From contig NZ_MRAV01000016.1 of assembly GCF_002752355.1 (NCBI RefSeq), positions 1 to 64,000 of the forward strand: a DNA stretch of 64,000 nucleotides, written 5' to 3'. Both the position numbers and the translations under genes were made by a program. Under the pieces are notes generated by a model. The model was not told where the DNA came from, ran no database searches, and saw nothing but the letters and a program-made list of their open reading frames with translations. Origin of the DNA: Leucobacter sp. OLIS6. GTDB taxonomy: Bacteria > Actinomycetota > Actinomycetes > Actinomycetales > Microbacteriaceae. Shown piece after piece: positions 59,896 to 64,000 of the stretch (positions are counted from its first letter, which is position 1; every line of letters starts with the position of its first letter).

Positions 59896-62831
59896 GCCTC
59901 CAGCTCGCCCAGCACGGCGTCGAGCGCGGCGACGAACACGTCGGCCTCGGCGACCGTGAGGGTCATGGGCGGCTTCACCTTCAGCACGTTCTGCCGTTCG
60001 GAGGTCGCCTGCATGATGATCCCGTGATCGAGCAGCCGCTCGCAGACCCGAGCGGTCTCCTGCTGCGCGGGCTCCAGGGTCTCGTGGTCGCGCACCAGCT
60101 CCACGCCGAGGTAGAGCCCGCTGCCGTGCACCCGGCCGATCAGGCTGCGCCGGGCGGCCAGTTCCTCGATCCGCGCGCGCAGGTGCGCACCGACGACGGC
60201 CGCGTTCCGCTGCAGTCCCTCCTCGCGGATCACGTCGAGCACCGCGGACGCGGCGACCGCGCTCGCGGGGGCTCCGGCCGCCGATGAGAAGAACATGCCC
60301 TCGTCGCGCAGCGCGTCGACGATCTCGCGTCGGGCGATCACCGCTCCCACCGGGTAGGCGTTGCCGGCCGCCTTCGCGACCGCGATGATGTCGGGGACCG
60401 CGCCCTGCAGCTCGGACCCCCAGAATGCGCCGCCCAGGCGGCCGTACCCGACCTGCACCTCGTCGGCGATCGCGAGCCCGCCGCTCGCGCGGATCGCGTC
60501 GTATGCGGCCGCCAGGTACCCCTCGGGCGGCATCACGCCCCCGGCGTTGCCGAGCACCGGCTCGCAGATGAAGGCCGCGGCCGGGCGGCCCTCGGCTCCG
60601 AGCCGTTCGGCGGCCTCGCCCACCTGCGCGGCATAGGCCGCTCCCGCTCCCGCGCCCCGGTGCGGGCCGCGATAGTCGTTCGGCGCGTCCACGAGGTGGA
60701 CCCACTCGGGTCGGGATGCGAGCGCCGACGGGTTGTCGAAGGCCGAGGTGCTGACGGCGTCCGCGGCCATGGTCCAGCCGTGGTAGCCCTCGCGGGCCGC
60801 GATGAGGTCGCGCCGACCGGTGGCCGCCTGCGCGAGGCGGATCGCGAGGTCGACCGCCTCGGAGCCGCTGTTGACGGGGATCACCGTGTCGAGCGAGGGA
60901 TCCGGCGCGTGCGCGAGCAGCTTCTCGGCGAAGTCGGCGTAGGCCTCGTAGAGGAATCGGGAGTTGGTGTTGAGCAGGTGCAGCTGTCGCCCGACCGCAT
61001 CGGCGAGGCGGGGGTGCGCGTGCCCGATCGCCGTCACGTTGTTGACGAGGTCCAGGTACGCGCGGCCCCGGGTGTCGACGAGCAGGGTGTTCCACCCGCG
61101 TTCGAACTGGGGCGGGTCGAGGTAATACCGTTCTGCGGCGCCGCCCATGGCGTGCTCGCGGCGACGCTGCTCGTCGCGCAGTTCGCAGGTGGGATCCGGC
61201 ACTGCGACGAGGCCCAGCAGCGCCGAGGGATCGGCGGCGCCCTCCGGCGCGTACTCGTCGAGCGCACCCGCGAAGAGCGGTGCGGGAGCCGCATCGAGCA
61301 TGCGGCGCGCGACCACGAGCCGGCCGAGGCCCGAGGCGTGCGTTCCGACGCGTCCGAGCTCCGCCCCCGCGGGGACCGGGCCTGAGCCCGACCGGGGCGC
61401 CGCGGGATCGATCCCCTCGATGCGCAGCACCACGCCGTCGGCGCTCAGCTCCGCGAACCCGGCCCCCGTCTCGATGCGTCCGGCGAACGGGGCGGTCACC
61501 GTCGCCCCGGGCCGGATCCAGAGCTCCACGCAGCGGGAGCGGGTGTCGGCGGGTCGGCTGACATCGGCCGAGACCCGGCTCAGGCGGGCCTCGCCGAAGC
61601 GCATGACCGCGACGGGCGCGGCCGCGAGCGCTTCGCGGGCGAGCTCCTGCTCGATCCCGGGATCGGTCCAGCGCCCGCGGTCGAGCGTCTCACTCCGGAT
61701 CCCGAGGTCGATGATCCGCGCGCGGTCGAGCCCGGGCACCAGATCCCGGTAGACCAGGCCGGCCCGGTGGGTGAGCCCCGCGGCCAGGCGCAGCTGCGCC
61801 TCGACCGGGTGGGGATCGAGCGCGGCGGCCCGCTCGAACACCCGCCACTCGTGCTCGAGGCGCTCGCGCGCGTACGCATTGTCGGGATCGATGCGGATCT
61901 GGCTCCACCCGCTGACCGCGAGCACGGCGCCGCGGAGCGTGACGAGGGGCCAGAGCGCGGCGAGCTCGGCGTCGGTCAGCGGCTCCTCGCACGCCGCCGC
62001 GAATCCGCGCACGGCGCGGGCCGCGGCCGCGAGGCTGCCCGTGCGTCCCAGCACGTCGGCAACGAGCACGGCGAGTTCGGCGATGCGCCAGGAGCGCGCG
62101 GCATCGCCCAGGTCGATGACCCACAGCGCTCCTGCGGCATCGATCATGATGTTGTCGCTCGTGAGATCCCCGTGGATCAGCTGGGCGCGCAGCTGCGGGC
62201 GCACGGCGTCGAGCCGTTCCAGCGCCCCGTCGACCGCGCGACGGCACGCATCACGCCGGTCCTCGGGCAGGTCTCCGATGAGCCGCTCGACCACCGCCGC
62301 CGCGTTGCCGAGCTCCCACTGGTGGCTGCGCCGTGCCGCGGGATGCTCGACGGCGGCCAGCGCGTTCGCGACGCGCCCCGCCAGGGCTCCGAGCTCCTCG
62401 GCACGGGCCCCGTCGATCTCGTGGCGCTCGGCCAGCGCGGTTCCCCGCACGGTCTCGTAGGCGAGCACACGGGACTCCTCGCCCTCGCGGTCCGCGATCG
62501 CGAGGGACCGCGATCCCGAAGCCGCTGCGAGGATCCACGGAGTCCGCACCCCGGCCTCGCGCAGCGCGTCGGAGACCCGGATCTGGAGCGAGACCTCGGC
62601 CTCGGTCACCGTGGGGTGGACGACCTTCAGCAGGATGCTCGCGTCGCTCGCAGAATCGCCGATCAGGAAGTTGCGGTCCTGCTGGCTGCCCAGTTCGCCG
62701 AGCGTACCCGTCGCACCGAATTCGGCCTCCGCGATGCGCGCGACCTCGGCGAGGTCCGGTTCCGGGCGCCGGAGCAGCCATTCCTCCCGCAGCGCATCAC
62801 CCATCGATCCCACTCCATTCAATCTGGTCAT
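59892..62831 (-). CDS. Fusion of hydroxylysine-kinase-like, M23-like and class III aminotransferase domains
   Basis: A 979-residue three-part protein. Residues about 25-330 are an aminoglycoside-phosphotransferase-fold kinase: LIHGDLTSDNIMID (H220, D222, N227) and VIDLGDAARSW (D240), related to human hydroxylysine kinase. Residues about 400-540 look like an M23/lipoyl-type beta domain with VTAPFAGRIETG. Residues about 560-979 are a class III PLP enzyme: GHAHPRLADAVGRQ, IADEVQVGYGRLGG and AKAAGNAYPVGAV with the Schiff-base lysine at about K820, close to ethanolamine-phosphate phospho-lyase/PHYKPL. Kinase and phospho-lyase could act in sequence on an amino alcohol. ATG 62831 is listed; ATG 62804 has a better GGAG site. 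It is divergent from an Lrp regulator. Confidence 0.85.
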   Translation of the reverse strand: MTRLNGVGSMGDALREEWLLRRPEPDLAEVARIAEAEFGATGTLGELGSQQDRNFLIGDSASDASILLKVVHPTVTEAEVSLQIRVSDALREAGVRTPWILAAASGSRSLAIADREGEESRVLAYETVRGTALAERHEIDGARAEELGALAGRVANALAAVEHPAARRSHQWELGNAAAVVERLIGDLPEDRRDACRRAVDGALERLDAVRPQLRAQLIHGDLTSDNIMIDAAGALWVIDLGDAARSWRIAELAVLVADVLGRTGSLAAAARAVRGFAAACEEPLTDAELAALWPLVTLRGAVLAVSGWSQIRIDPDNAYARERLEHEWRVFERAAALDPHPVEAQLRLAAGLTHRAGLVYRDLVPGLDRARIIDLGIRSETLDRGRWTDPGIEQELAREALAAAPVAVMRFGEARLSRVSADVSRPADTRSRCVELWIRPGATVTAPFAGRIETGAGFAELSADGVVLRIEGIDPAAPRSGSGPVPAGAELGRVGTHASGLGRLVVARRMLDAAPAPLFAGALDEYAPEGAADPSALLGLVAVPDPTCELRDEQRRREHAMGGAAERYYLDPPQFERGWNTLLVDTRGRAYLDLVNNVTAIGHAHPRLADAVGRQLHLLNTNSRFLYEAYADFAEKLLAHAPDPSLDTVIPVNSGSEAVDLAIRLAQAATGRRDLIAAREGYHGWTMAADAVSTSAFDNPSALASRPEWVHLVDAPNDYRGPHRGAGAGAAYAAQVGEAAERLGAEGRPAAAFICEPVLGNAGGVMPPEGYLAAAYDAIRASGGLAIADEVQVGYGRLGGAFWGSELQGAVPDIIAVAKAAGNAYPVGAVIARREIVDALRDEGMFFSSAAGAPASAVAASAVLDVIREEGLQRNAAVVGAHLRARIEELAARRSLIGRVHGSGLYLGVELVRDHETLEPAQQETARVCERLLDHGIIMQATSERQNVLKVKPPMTLTVAEADVFVAALDAVLGELEA

Positions 62832-62889
62832 CTTTCATTACCAGTAAAAGCATATCAGTGAGCTTTCATTCTCGATACACTGGTCAGTG
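62832..62889. promoter_or_regulatory. Divergent control region between the fusion gene and lrp-type gene
   Basis: The AT-richest stretch in the window. CTTTCATT occurs twice in direct orientation (62832-62839 and 62863-62870), 31 bases or about three helical turns apart. TACACT (62876-62881) is a plus-strand -10 candidate, overlapped by the palindrome CACTGGTCAGTG (62878-62889). These could be Lrp operators; this is an inference. Confidence 0.5.
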
Positions 62890-62915
62890 TTCACCCGAGA
62901 CTCCACGGAGGCCCC

Positions 62916-63389
62916 ATGCACGACGCACCGCACGACACCCCGGATGCTCTCGACGACATCGATCGCGCCCTACTGACCGCGCTGCAGGAGGACGGCCGCC
63001 TCGGCTACGCGGAGCTCGGGCAGCTCGTCGGACTCACCGCCGGGGGCGCCCGCAAGCGGGTCATGCGGCTCGAGGAACGCGGCACCCTGCAGATCGTCGG
63101 CGTCACGAACCCGCTCCGACTCGGATACCGCAGCATGGCGATGGTCGGGGTCGTCGCCGACGGCGATCTCGAGGTCGTCGCCGAGGCGCTGAGCGAGATC
63201 GAGAACGTCATCTACGTCGTGCTGGCCGCCGGGCGCTACGACCTGCTCGTCGAGGTCATCGCCGAGGACCAGGAGGCGCTGTTCGAGCTCATCAACCGAC
63301 GCATCCGCCCCACCCCCGGGGTCTCCCGCGCCGAGACCTTCACCTACTACGGCATCCGCACCCACCGCTTCGGCTGGGGCGCCCGCTAG
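62916..63389 (+). CDS. Lrp/AsnC-family transcriptional regulator
   Basis: A 157-residue regulator. The N-terminal HTH (LDDIDRALLTALQEDGRLGY and LGQLVGLTAGGARKRVMRLE) is followed by an RAM/AsnC-type ligand domain with VIYVVLAAGRYDLLVEVIAE. GGAGG lies eight bases before the ATG at 62916. Divergent placement suggests it controls the kinase-aminotransferase fusion and itself in response to an amino compound. Confidence 0.9.
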   Translation: MHDAPHDTPDALDDIDRALLTALQEDGRLGYAELGQLVGLTAGGARKRVMRLEERGTLQIVGVTNPLRLGYRSMAMVGVVADGDLEVVAEALSEIENVIYVVLAAGRYDLLVEVIAEDQEALFELINRRIRPTPGVSRAETFTYYGIRTHRFGWGAR

Positions 63390-63412
63390 CCCCACCCTCT
63401 TCAACCGAAGAA

Positions 63413-63445
63413 CCCCGGTGCCCGCCTGATGGGCGAGCACCGGGG
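63413..63445. terminator. Bidirectional terminator between lrp-type gene and sortase
   Basis: CCCCGGTGC (63413-63421) and GCACCGGGG (63437-63445) form a nine-base-pair stem with a further inner CGCC/GGCG pairing, between convergent genes. U-tracts are absent. Confidence 0.7.
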
Positions 63446-63494
63446 ACGGACCGGGACGGGCTGGTTCGGGGGACGAGGACTCGTCCCGATCCGA

Positions 63495-64000
63495 CTACTC
63501 AGAGCGCTCGCGCGAGCGAATGTGACGCGTTTCGGCGCGCGATTTCGAGATCGGCCTGCCGGCCCACCGCAGGTAGGCAACCGCGAGCAGGATCGCGCCG
63601 ATCATCGCCGGGATCCACCAGGGGAAATGCGGCACCGCGGAGGGCTTGCCCGCTGCCTCGACGTCCGCGGGCGGCGTCGGGGTGATCCGTTCACCCGTGA
63701 CGAGGATCCGGTGCGAGTTCACTCCGAGCGGGGTGCAGGTGATGAGCGTGACGAGGTCCTCGCCCGCGACCTGATGCAGCGTCTCAGTGTCCTCCGGCGC
63801 CACCACGGTGACGTCCTTCACGCGGTAGGTGAGCACCTCGCCGAAGGTCTCGATCGTGAAGGTGTCGCCGGTCCTCACCCGATCCAGATTCGTGAACATC
63901 TCAGCACTGGCGAGCCCCCGATGGCCAGTGATGACGGATCGGGTGCTCGCGCCGCCGACCGGCAGCGAGGTCCCCTCGAGGTGTCCGAGCCCGCGCAGCA
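63495..64000 (-). CDS. Class C sortase (N-terminal part missing, runs off the window)
   Basis: The last 167 residues of a pilus-type class C sortase. The frame is open to base 64000 and its first visible residues read GLGHLEGTSLPVGGASTRSV. The catalytic His is in VITGHRGL, the Cys in TLITCTPLG and the Arg in NSHRILVTG. A C-terminal membrane helix (WWIPAMIGAILLAVAYLRW) and basic tail end the protein, as in class C enzymes. Class C sortases polymerise pilins, so pilin genes with LPxTG motifs are expected beyond the edge. Truncation is by the window, not a mutation. Confidence 0.92.
   Translation of the reverse strand, partial: LRGLGHLEGTSLPVGGASTRSVITGHRGLASAEMFTNLDRVRTGDTFTIETFGEVLTYRVKDVTVVAPEDTETLHQVAGEDLVTLITCTPLGVNSHRILVTGERITPTPPADVEAAGKPSAVPHFPWWIPAMIGAILLAVAYLRWAGRPISKSRAETRHIRSRERSE

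Overview
This is chromosomal DNA from a high-GC Gram-positive actinobacterium. Protein signatures point to Microbacteriaceae: RpoB, the S10-spc-alpha gene order without rpsN and rpsD, many GTG/TTG starts and many leaderless-looking genes. A Leucobacter-like organism would fit, but the genus is an inference. The window is almost entirely housekeeping DNA. No tRNA, rRNA, CRISPR array, insertion sequence or prophage was recognised. The first 19 bases are an exact Illumina Nextera (Tn5 mosaic end) adapter, so the left edge is an untrimmed contig end.

Layout. (1) 204-6408, minus: one tightly overlapped operon glmS-acpS-alr-tsaE-tsaB-rimI-tsaD, joining cell-wall precursor synthesis, lipid carrier activation and tRNA t6A modification. 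It shares a short bidirectional promoter with coaA. (2) 6441-9225: coaA, a secreted coiled-coil/transglycosylase-like protein and a small DUF3995 membrane protein. (3) 9321-12651, minus: rplM-rpsI-glmM and truA. An OatA-type O-acetyltransferase (12771-14651) is on the plus strand. (4) 14773-30353, minus: the complete S10-spc-alpha super-cluster from rpsJ to rplQ, including secY, adk, map, infA and rpoA, with recognisable promoters before rpsJ and infA. (5) 30736-33620, minus: a polyprenyl-phosphate sugar-1-phosphate transferase and a CapD/FlaA1-type dehydratase. (6) 33916-34542: an orphan MT0933-like antitoxin and an XRE regulator. (7) 34721-39143, minus: rpsL-rpsG-fusA-tuf with a strong promoter and terminator. 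(8) 39408-41544, minus: three uncharacterised genes, two of them membrane proteins. (9) 41709-49180, minus: rpoB-rpoC.

The right quarter is the accessory part. A plus-strand module encodes a YbjN-fold protein, a divergent Hsp90 and a TPR protein (49473-53859). Next come PAP2, glutaredoxin, spermidine-synthase-like, SprT-like, esterase, GntR, DinB and carbon-nitrogen hydrolase genes. A 979-residue fusion of a hydroxylysine-kinase-like domain, an M23-like domain and a class III aminotransferase is transcribed divergently from an Lrp/AsnC regulator. A truncated class C sortase runs off the right edge.

The observations most worth following up are the Hsp90-TPR-YbjN module, the kinase-aminotransferase fusion with its Lrp partner, Asn at the RpoB position equivalent to E. 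coli His526, a dense set of TANNNT-N6/7-ATG leaderless promoters, and GC-rich hairpins without U-tracts at the borders between ribosomal-protein genes and secY, rpoA, fusA and tuf.
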